Origin: Opitutaceae bacterium
GTDB taxonomy: Bacteria > Verrucomicrobiota > Verrucomicrobiia > Opitutales > Opitutaceae
Direction of reading: 5' to 3'
DNA: 64,000 nt
NCBI GenBank assembly: GCA_027485815.1
Contig: JAIXQE010000072.1
Coordinates: 100,145 to 164,144 of the forward strand
In this document: positions 1 to 7,506 of the stretch, one piece after another
How the letters are laid out: the number at the start of each line of letters is the position of its first letter
How positions within the stretch are numbered: the first letter of the stretch is position 1
The notes under the pieces: model-generated
Told to the model about the DNA's origin: nothing
The model's database searches: none
The model's input: the letters and a program-made list of their open reading frames with translations, nothing else
Program-made: the position numbers and the translations under genes

Positions 1-36
1 GGCGTCGGCCTGATCGAGGTCTACGAGGTCCGCTAG
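1..36 (+). CDS. C-terminal end of a probable secreted protein (partial)
   Basis: Only the last 11 codons and the stop are in the window, reading GVGLIEVYEVR. Endings of the type (G/T)xALVEVYE are common at the C terminus of large secreted Ig-like or choice-of-anchor proteins in Opitutaceae, so a surface or secreted protein is plausible. Reading this from so short a piece is an inference, and the rest of the gene lies upstream of the window. Confidence 0.5.
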   Translation, partial: GVGLIEVYEVR

Positions 37-115
37 CGAGGACGCCGCGCCGAATCGGTAAACGTGCCAGCGTTGTGCCCGCAAAGGTGCTCGCGGTGAC
101 ATGGCAAAGGGGCCC

Positions 116-211
116 GTCCCGAGCGAAGTCGGGGAGCCCGTCCCGAGCGCAGTCGGGGGACCGGCCCCGAGCGCAGTCGAGGGGTTGGTCCCGAGCGAAG
201 TCGAGGGACTT
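116..211. repeat. Four tandem copies of a 24-bp repeat
   Basis: Four head-to-tail units begin at 116, 140, 164 and 188. Each carries the core GTCCCGAGCGAAGTCGAGGG with a few substitutions (AGCGAAGTC or AGCGCAGTC, then GGGG or GAGG). The flanks GTCCC and GGGAC make each unit a partial palindrome. Similar GAGCG(A/T/C)AGTCGA(A/G)GG intergenic motifs recur in many environmental bacterial genomes. Because the unit is a multiple of three, it could be read as an 8-residue repeat upstream of the lipoprotein, but a good signal peptide starts only at 245, so it is treated as non-coding. Confidence 0.8.
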
Positions 212-244
212 GCGCCGCGCCCGCCGAGCCGTTGGACTCGGTTG

Positions 245-736
245 ATGCCGAATCCGCGCCGTCCCCTTGCCCTGCTCCTGGTCACCTTCGCGGCGCTGGT
301 CGCCGGGTGCAGCCGTGACGGGGAGGGACGCCGCGCTTCTGCTCCCGCGGCCGGCGCGCCCGCGGCCGCCAAGGCCCCGGCCAAGAGCGAGGTGCCCGCG
401 GCGGAGATGGCGGCCCCGGCGGAGGTGCAGCGGATGCTCGGCCGCTGGCTGCGCTCCGACGGGACCTACGTCCTCGAACTGCGCGGCGCCGACCGCAGCG
501 GCATTGTGCAGGCGGCGTACTTTAATCCGAAGTCCATCAATGTCTCGCGCTCCATCTGGCTGCGCGGGGCGGAGGGGACGCAGGTGGTGGTCGAGCTCAA
601 CGACACCGGCTATCCGGGGGCGACCTACGTGCTCGGGCTGGCGGCCGACGGCGACCGGTTGGTGGGCAAGTACAACCAGCCGCAGATGGGCCAGTCGTTC
701 GACGTCGAGTTCATCCGGCAGAAGAAGTTTCCCTGA
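245..736 (+). CDS. Small predicted lipoprotein, unknown function
   Basis: Encodes 163 residues. The start at 245 is chosen because it gives a classic lipoprotein signal: basic MPNPRRP, a hydrophobic stretch, then the lipobox LVAGC with the cysteine near residue 22. An Ala/Pro/Lys-rich linker follows. From about residue 57 there is a compact domain (RMLGRWLRSDGTYVLELRG ... GKYNQPQMGQSFDVEFIR) that resembles short beta-rich lipid- or ligand-binding folds seen in other verrucomicrobial lipoproteins. The protein is probably anchored in the outer membrane or faces the periplasm. The DTW gene begins 11 bp downstream, so the two may be co-transcribed. No function is assigned. Confidence 0.75.
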   Translation: MPNPRRPLALLLVTFAALVAGCSRDGEGRRASAPAAGAPAAAKAPAKSEVPAAEMAAPAEVQRMLGRWLRSDGTYVLELRGADRSGIVQAAYFNPKSINVSRSIWLRGAEGTQVVVELNDTGYPGATYVLGLAADGDRLVGKYNQPQMGQSFDVEFIRQKKFP

Positions 737-747
737 CCGGGGGCGCG

Positions 748-1461
748 ATGGGCCGACCTCCCTTGGGCAACGCCGTGCGATGCCCGCGCTGCCGGTTGAC
801 CGTGCGCTGGTGCGTCTGCGCGGTCGCGCGCCCGGTCGAGGTCCCGCTGGCGGTCGACGTGCTGATGCACCACCGAGAACATTTTCGCCCCACCAGCACC
901 GGCCATCTGATCCAGCGCGCCTTGCCCGCCGCGCGCCTGCACCTGTGGCGACGGGAGCGCCGTTTGACCGCGGAGGAAGTCCGGCGGCCGGGTCGCGAGC
1001 TCTGGATTTTGCACCCGCACGGCCACCCGCCGCCGGAGGATGCCGATCCGGCCGCGGTGCAGGCCGTGCTGCTGGACGGCGTCTGGAGTGAGGCCACGGG
1101 GATGCTGCCGGACCTCGCGGGTTGGGGCCGCGTCGTGGGCCTGCCCATGCGCGGGGAGAGCCGTTACTGGCTCCGCGCCCAGCAGGCGGGCGGACGATTC
1201 TCCACCATTGAGGCCCTGCTGTTCCTGCTGGGCACGCTCGGATTGGACGCGGCGCGGCGCGAGCTGGAGCTGCAGTTTGAGCTGCACGTGTACGCGAGCC
1301 TCCGGCTGCGGGGGCGCAAGGAGCTCGCGGCGCGTTTTCTGGCCACTTCCCCGGTGGCGGCCGTCTGGCCTGAGTTTCTCGAGACGCTCCACACCCCGCG
1401 GCCGCTGGCCCCGGGTTTGACTCCGTCCGACCCGCCGCAAGCCTCGCCGCCTTCCCCATGA
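748..1461 (+). CDS. DTW domain-containing protein, probable tRNA-uridine aminocarboxypropyltransferase
   Basis: A 237-residue protein of the DTW (TDD) family. Bacterial and human members transfer the 3-amino-3-carboxypropyl group of S-adenosylmethionine to tRNA uridine, giving acp3U. Visible landmarks are the N-terminal cysteine cluster CPRCRLTVRWCVC, the MHHREHFRPTSTGHL region, LLDGVWSEA in the position of the signature DxTW, and the late STIEAL motif. The signature reads D-G-V-W, with valine replacing threonine. Its stop overlaps the next start as ATGA, so translation is probably coupled. The family call is firm; the exact substrate is inferred. Confidence 0.85.
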   Translation: MGRPPLGNAVRCPRCRLTVRWCVCAVARPVEVPLAVDVLMHHREHFRPTSTGHLIQRALPAARLHLWRRERRLTAEEVRRPGRELWILHPHGHPPPEDADPAAVQAVLLDGVWSEATGMLPDLAGWGRVVGLPMRGESRYWLRAQQAGGRFSTIEALLFLLGTLGLDAARRELELQFELHVYASLRLRGRKELAARFLATSPVAAVWPEFLETLHTPRPLAPGLTPSDPPQASPPSP

Positions 1462-2237
1462 ACCTCCCCCGCCTGCTCCGTCATCTCATCCTCGCGCCCC
1501 TCGTGGGCCTGCTGCCCGTTTCCGCCGCCGCGCCCGCCGAGGCGCCGGGCACCGTGTACGAGCTCCGCACTTACGTCGCCGCGCCGGGCAAGGGCGAGGC
1601 CGTGCTGGCCCGCTTCCGCGAGCACACCACCCGTCTCTTCGAGCGCCACGGGATGGTGAACGTCGGCTATTGGGTGGCGGCGGACGCCAAGGACGGCGGC
1701 GGCGAGAAGCTCATTTACCTCCTCCGCCACCGCAGCCGTGAGGCCGCCAAGGCTTCCTGGCAGGCCTTCGTCGCCGATCCGGACTGGAAGGCGGTCGCCA
1801 AGGCCACCGAGGCCGGGGGCAAGATCGTCGCCAGCATCGAGTCGGTGTTTCTCGCCAGTACCGACTTCACCGCCCCGATGGACGCGGGCAACGGCGGCGC
1901 CGAGCGGGTCTTCGAGCTGCGCACGTACGTCGCCGCTCCCGGCAAGCTGCCCCGCCTCGACGCCCGCTTCCGCGACCACACCCGCGCCCTCTTCGCGCGC
2001 CACGGGATGACCAACCTCGGTTACTTCCACCCGGTCGATGCCGACAAGGGCGCCGGCACCACGCTGATCTACTTCCTGTCCTACCTGAGCCGCGACGCCG
2101 CCGCCGCCGCGTGGAACGGCTTCCGCAACGACCCGGACTGGGTGAAGGCCCGCACGGAGTCGGAGAAGGAAGGCAAGCTCACCGCCAAGGTGACGTCGGT
2201 CTACCTGAAGCCGACGGACTTCTCGCGGATTCGCTGA
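1458..2237 (+). CDS. Secreted protein with two NIPSNAP domains
   Basis: 259 residues with an N-terminal signal peptide (hydrophobic stretch about 7-26, ending near SAAAPA). Two tandem NIPSNAP-type ferredoxin-fold domains follow, each opening with the same phrase: [15 protein letters not shown] near residue 34 and VFELRTYVAAPGK near residue 152. Each repeats the pattern RFREHTTRLFERHGM / RFRDHTRALFARHGM. Bacterial NIPSNAP proteins are small alpha-beta barrels of poorly known function. The start overlaps the DTW stop by 4 bp. A periplasmic or secreted role is inferred from the signal peptide. Confidence 0.9.
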   Translation: MNLPRLLRHLILAPLVGLLPVSAAAPAEAPGTVYELRTYVAAPGKGEAVLARFREHTTRLFERHGMVNVGYWVAADAKDGGGEKLIYLLRHRSREAAKASWQAFVADPDWKAVAKATEAGGKIVASIESVFLASTDFTAPMDAGNGGAERVFELRTYVAAPGKLPRLDARFRDHTRALFARHGMTNLGYFHPVDADKGAGTTLIYFLSYLSRDAAAAAWNGFRNDPDWVKARTESEKEGKLTAKVTSVYLKPTDFSRIR

Positions 2238-2359
2238 CCCGGGCCGCGCGCCCAGAATCGCGTCGACTCCCGCCGCCGGTCCCGCCAACGATCGGGGTGC
2301 CGGCGGCGTCGTGGGTCAGGTTCGGCCCGGCCCGCCGCCGGTTCCCGCACCTGACCACC

Positions 2360-5300
2360 ATGAAACGCACCTCGCTCCCTCCGCCCGCGTTCCGGGCTCT
2401 CCCGGCGGCCCTCCGCCTTTGGTTCCTGGCCCTCCTTGCCGGCGGCGCCGCCTTCGCCCAGGCCACCGGCTCGATCTCCGGATCGGTCGTCAGCTCCGCC
2501 ACGCGCAACGCCCTCCAGGGCGCCACCGTGACGCTGCCCGCGCAGGGCCGCACGGACTTCTCCGACAACGCGGGCTCGTTCCTCCTGCAGGGGGTCGCCC
2601 CCGGCCCGGTGGAACTGGTCGTCGCCTACACCGCCTTCGAGGAGCGGCGCGTCACCGTCACCGTCCGCGCCGGTGAGACCGCGCGCGTCGAGGTCGAGAT
2701 GAAGCCTTCACAGGCCGTGGTGATGGACCGCTTCACCGTCGCCACCGTGCGCGAGGGGCAGTCGCTGGCCATCACCGAGCAGCGCAACGCGCTCAACGTG
2801 AAGAACGTCACCGCGCTCGACGAGTGGGGCGTGCTGCCCACCCAGAACGTCGGTGAACTCGTCTCCCGGATGCCCGGCATCACGTTCACCACGGACGAGG
2901 ACAACCTGATTAACAACGTGAGCATCGGCGGCCTCCCCGCGAGCTACACCCGGCTCAACATCGACGGCATGTCCTCGACCGGCGTCGGCGGCGACGGCCG
3001 CACCGCCACGCTGCATTCCTTCTCGGGCTCGATGTACGAGCAGGTCGAGATCATCGCCGGCCAGACGCCCGACAAGCGGGCCGATTCCCTCGGCGGCCAG
3101 CTCAACCTCAAGACCCGTTCGCCGCTCGCCATGGCCGAGCGCCGCCGCTTCTCCTACACCGCTAGCGGCCGGTACTTCCCGTCGTGGTCCAAGCGGAACT
3201 TCGCCGTCTCCGAGCGCCCCCTGCGCCCGGACTTCAGCGCGGCCTACACCGAGGTGTTCAGCGTCGGCCAGGGGGTCCGCAACCTCGGCGTCGCGGTCAC
3301 CGCCTCCTACCAGGAGGTGCTCAATCCGCACGATTGGGACATCCTCCTTTACGAGTCGACCGCCAACCCCGTGGCCCAATTGCGCGACTACACGCGGATG
3401 AGCGGCCTCAACGACCGCTTCCTTTCCGCGGTCAGCGCCCGCGTCGACTACAAGCTCTCCGAGGCGACGCGCGTCTCGTTCCGCTTCCTCTACAACGCGG
3501 GTTCGGAGCCGTTCTTCACCTACACCGCCGTCAACCCGTGGATCGCGAGCAACCTCACGGTCAATTCCGCGACCAACCCGACCGGCGGCATCCGCGAGGG
3601 CTACACCGCCACGCGGATCGAGATGCTCCCGGTGAACAACACCGCGCTGCAGCCCGGTGGCGTCGCGGTCGGCGCCTCGCAGATGCGCCTCAATCCGCAG
3701 CGCTACTCCTTCACCAGCAAGAACCCGACCGGCACCCTCGCCTTTGAGCACAACTGGGGCCGCCTCCGGGTCGACCACGCCTACCGCTGGAGCAACACGC
3801 ACTGGAACTCCGGGGCGGGCCGCAACCGGGAGAATGGCGCGGTCTCGATGCGCACCCGCGACGCGATCGGCTTCATCCTCGATTACAGCGATCCCGCCGG
3901 CCAGACGTTCTTCCCCACCGGCGGCGCCAGCGTCTACAGCGCCGCCAGCTACACGCCGTTCGTCACCGCCAACGCCTCCGCCGCCCAGCCCGTCCCCCAG
4001 ACTTCGGTGGTGTTCAACAAGCGCGACACCGTGACCGACACCAACGAGGTCACCGCCAACGTGAATGCCGCCTACACGCTGGCCACCGCGTTGCCGATCA
4101 CGCTCAAGGCCGGCCTCGAGTCGGTGAACCGCCGCGTCAACAACCGCCAAGTGTTCCCGCGCCGCTGGTACGGGGTGGTGGGTTCGGTGCTGCCGACCGA
4201 CGGCCTGATGCCGCTCACCGAGTTCGAGCGCCAGAATGGCGGCCGTCGCCTGCCGGTGGTCGATCCCGCCGCCATCAGCACCACCCTCGGCAATTCCGCG
4301 CTGTGGTATGAGGACGTGAACTTCACCGCCACCTCGCAGTACACGAACCGCCGCATCCTCGAGGAGGGCGTCGACTCCGCTTACGCTCAGGGCACGGTGC
4401 GCCTCGGCGCCCTCACGGTCCTCGGCGGCGTCCGGCGCGAATGGGTGTCCACCGACACGTTCACCTACTTCCGCGCCCGCACGACGCCCATCGCCACGGA
4501 GCCCGACCACTTCAAGCGCGCCGCGCTCGACTTCCAGCGGCTGTCCAAGGACGGGGAGTACGCGAAGGCCTTCCCCAGCCTGCACCTCGCCTACGACATC
4601 ACCGCCAACCTGAAGGCCCGGGCCAGCTGGTCCACCAGTTACGGCCGGGCGCCGCTCGCCTCGCTCATCGCCTCCGCCACGGCGAATGATGCGGCCCGCA
4701 CGGTCACGATGGGCAACCCGGACCTGCAGCCCCAGCTCGGCCGCAACATCGACCTCAAGCTCGAGTACTACCACCGCGACGGCACCATCTCGGTGCGCGG
4801 CTACCGCAAGGAGATCTCCGATTACATCGGGCCCTCCGGGCGCTCCGGCGAGGTGATCGGCGGCGGCTCCGACAACGGTTTCGACGGCCTCTACGAAGGC
4901 TACGAGATCGTGCAGGCCCGCAATCTGGGCGACGCCCTCTACCGCGGCCTCGAGGTCGACTTCCGGCAGCGCCTCTCGTTCCTGCCCGGCGCCTTCCGCG
5001 GACTCACCGTGCGCGCGAACTACACGTACCTGCGCTCGCAGGGCAACTTCGGCGCCACCGCCGCGATCGCCAACGGCAATCTCGGCGGCTTCATCCCGAA
5101 GGCCTACAACGTCGGACTGCTCTACGCCTACGGGAATTTCGGCGCCTCGTTCGACGTGAACTACACCGGTGCCTGGCCGGTCCTGAACGTCAGCACGACC
5201 GCCCCGCAGACCAACCGTTACCGCGAGGAGTGGCGCGTGATGAACACGGGCGTGACGTACCGCTTCCGCCGCGACACGACGGCCTTCCTCAGCGTCAACA

Positions 5301-5407
5301 ACCTCGCCGAGGCGGGTCGCCGGGAGTACATCTTCAACGCCAGCCGGGTCCGCTCCAACTGGGTGATCCCGCGCACGCTGAAGTTCGGCATCACCGGGCA
5401 ATTCTGA
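2360..5407 (+). CDS. TonB-dependent receptor with carboxypeptidase-regulatory-like N-terminal domain
   Basis: 1015 residues. The start at 2360 gives a clean signal peptide (MKRTSLPPP, hydrophobic core to about residue 33). Residues about 36-115 form a carboxypeptidase D regulatory-like fold (TGSISGSVVSSATRNALQGATVTL). A plug domain follows (about 130-260, including NVGELVSRMPGI and SIGGLPASYTRLNIDGM). The rest is a 22-strand-type outer-membrane barrel ending in the typical terminal aromatic residue (KFGITGQF). This architecture is the SusC/CirA-like type used for TonB-driven import of glycans or siderophores across the outer membrane. No SusD-like partner is next to it, so the substrate is unknown. 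A strong terminator follows. Confidence 0.93.
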   Translation: MKRTSLPPPAFRALPAALRLWFLALLAGGAAFAQATGSISGSVVSSATRNALQGATVTLPAQGRTDFSDNAGSFLLQGVAPGPVELVVAYTAFEERRVTVTVRAGETARVEVEMKPSQAVVMDRFTVATVREGQSLAITEQRNALNVKNVTALDEWGVLPTQNVGELVSRMPGITFTTDEDNLINNVSIGGLPASYTRLNIDGMSSTGVGGDGRTATLHSFSGSMYEQVEIIAGQTPDKRADSLGGQLNLKTRSPLAMAERRRFSYTASGRYFPSWSKRNFAVSERPLRPDFSAAYTEVFSVGQGVRNLGVAVTASYQEVLNPHDWDILLYESTANPVAQLRDYTRMSGLNDRFLSAVSARVDYKLSEATRVSFRFLYNAGSEPFFTYTAVNPWIASNLTVNSATNPTGGIREGYTATRIEMLPVNNTALQPGGVAVGASQMRLNPQRYSFTSKNPTGTLAFEHNWGRLRVDHAYRWSNTHWNSGAGRNRENGAVSMRTRDAIGFILDYSDPAGQTFFPTGGASVYSAASYTPFVTANASAAQPVPQTSVVFNKRDTVTDTNEVTANVNAAYTLATALPITLKAGLESVNRRVNNRQVFPRRWYGVVGSVLPTDGLMPLTEFERQNGGRRLPVVDPAAISTTLGNSALWYEDVNFTATSQYTNRRILEEGVDSAYAQGTVRLGALTVLGGVRREWVSTDTFTYFRARTTPIATEPDHFKRAALDFQRLSKDGEYAKAFPSLHLAYDITANLKARASWSTSYGRAPLASLIASATANDAARTVTMGNPDLQPQLGRNIDLKLEYYHRDGTISVRGYRKEISDYIGPSGRSGEVIGGGSDNGFDGLYEGYEIVQARNLGDALYRGLEVDFRQRLSFLPGAFRGLTVRANYTYLRSQGNFGATAAIANGNLGGFIPKAYNVGLLYAYGNFGASFDVNYTGAWPVLNVSTTAPQTNRYREEWRVMNTGVTYRFRRDTTAFLSVNNLAEAGRREYIFNASRVRSNWVIPRTLKFGITGQF

Positions 5408-5443
5408 GGCCTCCGGCCCGACGATTCAGCTTCCGTCTCCTTC

Positions 5444-5475
5444 CGGGCGGCCCTGCGGGGCCGCCCGTTTTCTTT
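5444..5475 (+). terminator. Intrinsic terminator after the TonB receptor
   Basis: A perfect GC-rich stem (arms CGGGCGGCCC and GGGCCGCCCG around a TGCG loop) is followed immediately by TTTTCTTT. It begins 37 bp after the receptor stop codon. Confidence 0.9.
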
Positions 5476-5534
5476 GGCCCCAGGTTCGCTCCGGAGGTGG
5501 TTGGAAGTGAGGTAAGACGCTGGCCGGGGCTGAA

Positions 5535-5567
5535 TTGACAATCAGACCAAGGCTGGTCTGGTCTTAG
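5535..5567 (+). promoter_or_regulatory. Promoter with overlapping palindromic operator for the fused antitoxin-toxin
   Basis: A perfect -35 hexamer TTGACA lies at 5535-5540. An exact 7-bp inverted repeat, CAGACCA (5543-5549) and TGGTCTG (5554-5560) with a 4-nt spacer, sits between it and the ATG at 5571. The motif GGTCT is then repeated once more. A palindrome here is what is expected for autoregulation by a Phd/YefM-type DNA-binding domain. No convincing -10 box or ribosome binding site is visible, so the mRNA may be leaderless. Confidence 0.55.
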
Positions 5568-5570
5568 CTG

Positions 5571-6227
5571 ATGAAGCTCGTCAACATCCAGGCCGCGAAG
5601 ACGCATCTTTCCCGCCTGGTCGAGGAGGTGGTGGCGGGCGAGGAGGTGGTGCTCGCGAAGTCGGGCAAGCCGCTGGTGCGGCTGTTGCGCTACGCCCAAC
5701 CACGGTCGCGGCGGACCCCCGGGGCGCTCGCCGGCCAGATCTGGGAGGCCCCGGATTGCTGGGCGCCAGGTCCGAGCGAGCTCGAGGCTTCGATCGAGGC
5801 GCCTTTGCTGCTGGAGCCGCCCGCGCCGGCTCTCGCGCCCCGCCTGCCTCGCCGGTTGTTGATCGATTCCCCCGTGGTGGTCTGGTGGCTGTGCGCGCCC
5901 GAACGGCTGACCACTGAGACCCGGAACCTGATCAGTTCACCCGATCACGAGGTGTTCCTCAGCGCGGCCACGGTGTGGGAGCTCGGACTCAAGCTCGCCC
6001 GCGGCAAGCTCAAGCTCCCGGAGGCCTACGCGGGCACGCTGCTCGCGGATGGCTGGCGGGAACTGCCGGTGACCATCGCCCACGGAGCTCGCGCCGTGCA
6101 CCTGCCACCGCTGCACGCCGACCCGTTCGACCGCCTCCTGATCGCGCAGGCCCTCGAGGAGGAGCTGGTGCTCGTCACGGCCGACCGGATTCTGGCGGCC
6201 TATCCGATTCGCATCCAGGTCGCGTGA
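5571..6227 (+). CDS. Single-chain fusion of Phd/YefM-type antitoxin and PIN (VapC-type) ribonuclease toxin
   Basis: 218 residues in one frame. Residues 1-42 (MKLVNIQAAKTHLSRLVEEV, then SGKPLVRLLRY) are a Phd/YefM DNA-binding antitoxin domain. Residues about 50-78 (GALAGQIWEAPDCWAP) match the usual antitoxin tail. A Pro/Ala/Arg linker (about 80-95) joins this to a PIN domain from residue 96: LLIDSPVVVWWL with D99, SAATVWELGLKLARGKL with E137, HADPFDRLLIAQA with D184/D187, and TADRIL with D205. All acidic metal-binding positions of a PIN ribonuclease are present. In ordinary systems these are two overlapping genes; here no stop or convincing internal start separates them. An operator-like palindrome precedes it. 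Family assignments are firm; activity is inferred. Confidence 0.9.
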   Translation: MKLVNIQAAKTHLSRLVEEVVAGEEVVLAKSGKPLVRLLRYAQPRSRRTPGALAGQIWEAPDCWAPGPSELEASIEAPLLLEPPAPALAPRLPRRLLIDSPVVVWWLCAPERLTTETRNLISSPDHEVFLSAATVWELGLKLARGKLKLPEAYAGTLLADGWRELPVTIAHGARAVHLPPLHADPFDRLLIAQALEEELVLVTADRILAAYPIRIQVA

Positions 6228-6243
6228 GTCCGCGGGGTAAGCC

Positions 6244-7290
6244 ATGACCTCGATTTCGCCCGTGATCCCGATCGAGAGCACCTGCCGTCGGCCGCGCCGA
6301 TGGTTCGCACGCAGGTGCGGGTTCTTTGTGGGATTCGCCCTCGCCGGCGTGGGGTGGGGTGCGGCGCCGGACGTGGTGCCGCCGCTGCCGGCGGCGGCCG
6401 CGGCCCTGGTGGGGGCGGGGGAGGACTTCCCGCGGGCGCCGACCACCTGGCTCGAGGCGCAGGTGGAGTTGTCCCGGCGTGGATTTTCGGGCGGTCCCAT
6501 CGACGGACTTGCCGGGCCCCAGTCCACCGCGGCCCTCCGCGCCTTCCAGCGCCGGGAGGGCCTGAGCGAGACGGGGGTCCTGGATGCGGCAACCCGGGAG
6601 GTGTTGGTCCTGGAGGCTCCGGCGCTGACCTGGGCGTCGCTGTCGGCGGAAGATTTGGCAGGTCTGCGGCCGGTGCCGGAGACGTGGCAGGGTAAGGCGG
6701 CGGCGGAGGGCCTACCCCACGCGACGCCGCTGGAGTTGCTGGCGGAGCGGTACCGGGCAGGGGAGCGCTTCCTGCGGCGACTCAATCCGGGCGTCGACTG
6801 GGAGGCGCTCACCCCGGAGACCTTGGTGGTGGTCCCGGCGGCGGAGGTGGTCGTGCGGCCCGGCGTGGCGGCGCGGCTGCAGATCCGCCTCGCGGCGCGG
6901 GAGTTGGAGGTCACGGATGCCGCCGGGCGGGTGATCGCCCATTTTCCGGTGAGCATCGCCCGGCGGGTGGAGAAGCGTCCGGTTGGGGAGTTGCGGGTGC
7001 GGGTGGTGGTGGCGGGGCCGGACTACACCTTTGATCCGGCGTTGTTCGCGGATTCCGCGGAGGCGCGGGAATTGGGGGGCCGGAAGCTGATCTTGCCGCC
7101 GGGCCCGAATAATCCGGTGGGCGTGGCGTGGATCGGATTGGATCGGCCTGGATACGGCATTCACGGCACGCCCGAGCCGGGGAACGTGGGGCGCACGGAA
7201 TCGCTGGGCTGTTTCCGCCTCGCGAACTGGGACGCGCAGACCCTGCTGGGCCTCGCGTGGGTGGGCCTGCCCGTGCTCGTCGAGCCCTGA
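6244..7290 (+). CDS. L,D-transpeptidase (YkuD) with N-terminal peptidoglycan-binding domain; SHGC altered to SLGC
   Basis: 348 residues. An Arg-rich N terminus and hydrophobic segment (about 25-40) suggest export or membrane anchoring. Residues about 70-120 are a PG_binding_1 domain (VELSRRGFSGGPIDG, STAALRAFQRREGL). Residues about 205-348 are a YkuD catalytic domain with H307 in GIHGTPEP and C323 in SLGCFRL. L,D-transpeptidases cross-link or anchor peptidoglycan stems through that cysteine. The conserved SHGC motif reads SLGC here, with leucine encoded by CTG at 7204-7206 in place of the usual histidine. The nucleophile is kept, so activity is possible but may be altered. The gene starts 16 bp after the antitoxin-toxin gene. 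Confidence 0.88.
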   Translation: MTSISPVIPIESTCRRPRRWFARRCGFFVGFALAGVGWGAAPDVVPPLPAAAAALVGAGEDFPRAPTTWLEAQVELSRRGFSGGPIDGLAGPQSTAALRAFQRREGLSETGVLDAATREVLVLEAPALTWASLSAEDLAGLRPVPETWQGKAAAEGLPHATPLELLAERYRAGERFLRRLNPGVDWEALTPETLVVVPAAEVVVRPGVAARLQIRLAARELEVTDAAGRVIAHFPVSIARRVEKRPVGELRVRVVVAGPDYTFDPALFADSAEARELGGRKLILPPGPNNPVGVAWIGLDRPGYGIHGTPEPGNVGRTESLGCFRLANWDAQTLLGLAWVGLPVLVEP

Positions 7291-7316
7291 GGGATCGAGG
7301 TGGGCGCAGTCTCCGA

Positions 7317-7430
7317 TGTGGCCGCGGCTGCAGCCGCGGATAAAGTCGGAAGGACTTTCGGATGGGCTGGGATCTGGCCTCCGGCGGGGAGGAGTTTCGG
7401 TCCGAATCCGCGGCTACAGCCGCGGCCACA
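7317..7430. repeat. REPIN-like palindromic element, copy 1 (114 bp)
   Basis: The two 25-bp ends (7317-7341 and 7406-7430) are inverted copies of each other with one mismatch. Each contains a self-complementary core of the type CCGCGGCTGCAGCCGCGG. An identical-length element lies at 11920-12033 and a single end-like unit at 24802-24824. This fits a REP doublet (REPIN) or a very small MITE. No coding potential or transposase is present. Confidence 0.8.
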
Positions 7431-7506
7431 CCGGGGCCCGCGGCCACAACCGGCCCGCGGGCTTGACCTCAGTGGAGGCGGTGGGAGCCTCGCCTCACCC
7501 CTCCCC

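Noticed and set aside
101..244. In-frame N-terminal extension of the lipoprotein through the 24-bp repeats
   Set aside because: It would bury the signal peptide behind 48 low-complexity residues; the ATG at 245 gives a normal lipobox-type signal.
2708..5401. Long open frame antisense to the TonB receptor
   Set aside because: Composition artefact; no domain, signal or start context, and the sense strand encodes a complete receptor.
5856..5860. Separate toxin start (TTG) inside the fused gene
   Set aside because: No ribosome binding site precedes it and there is no antitoxin stop codon; the frame is continuous.
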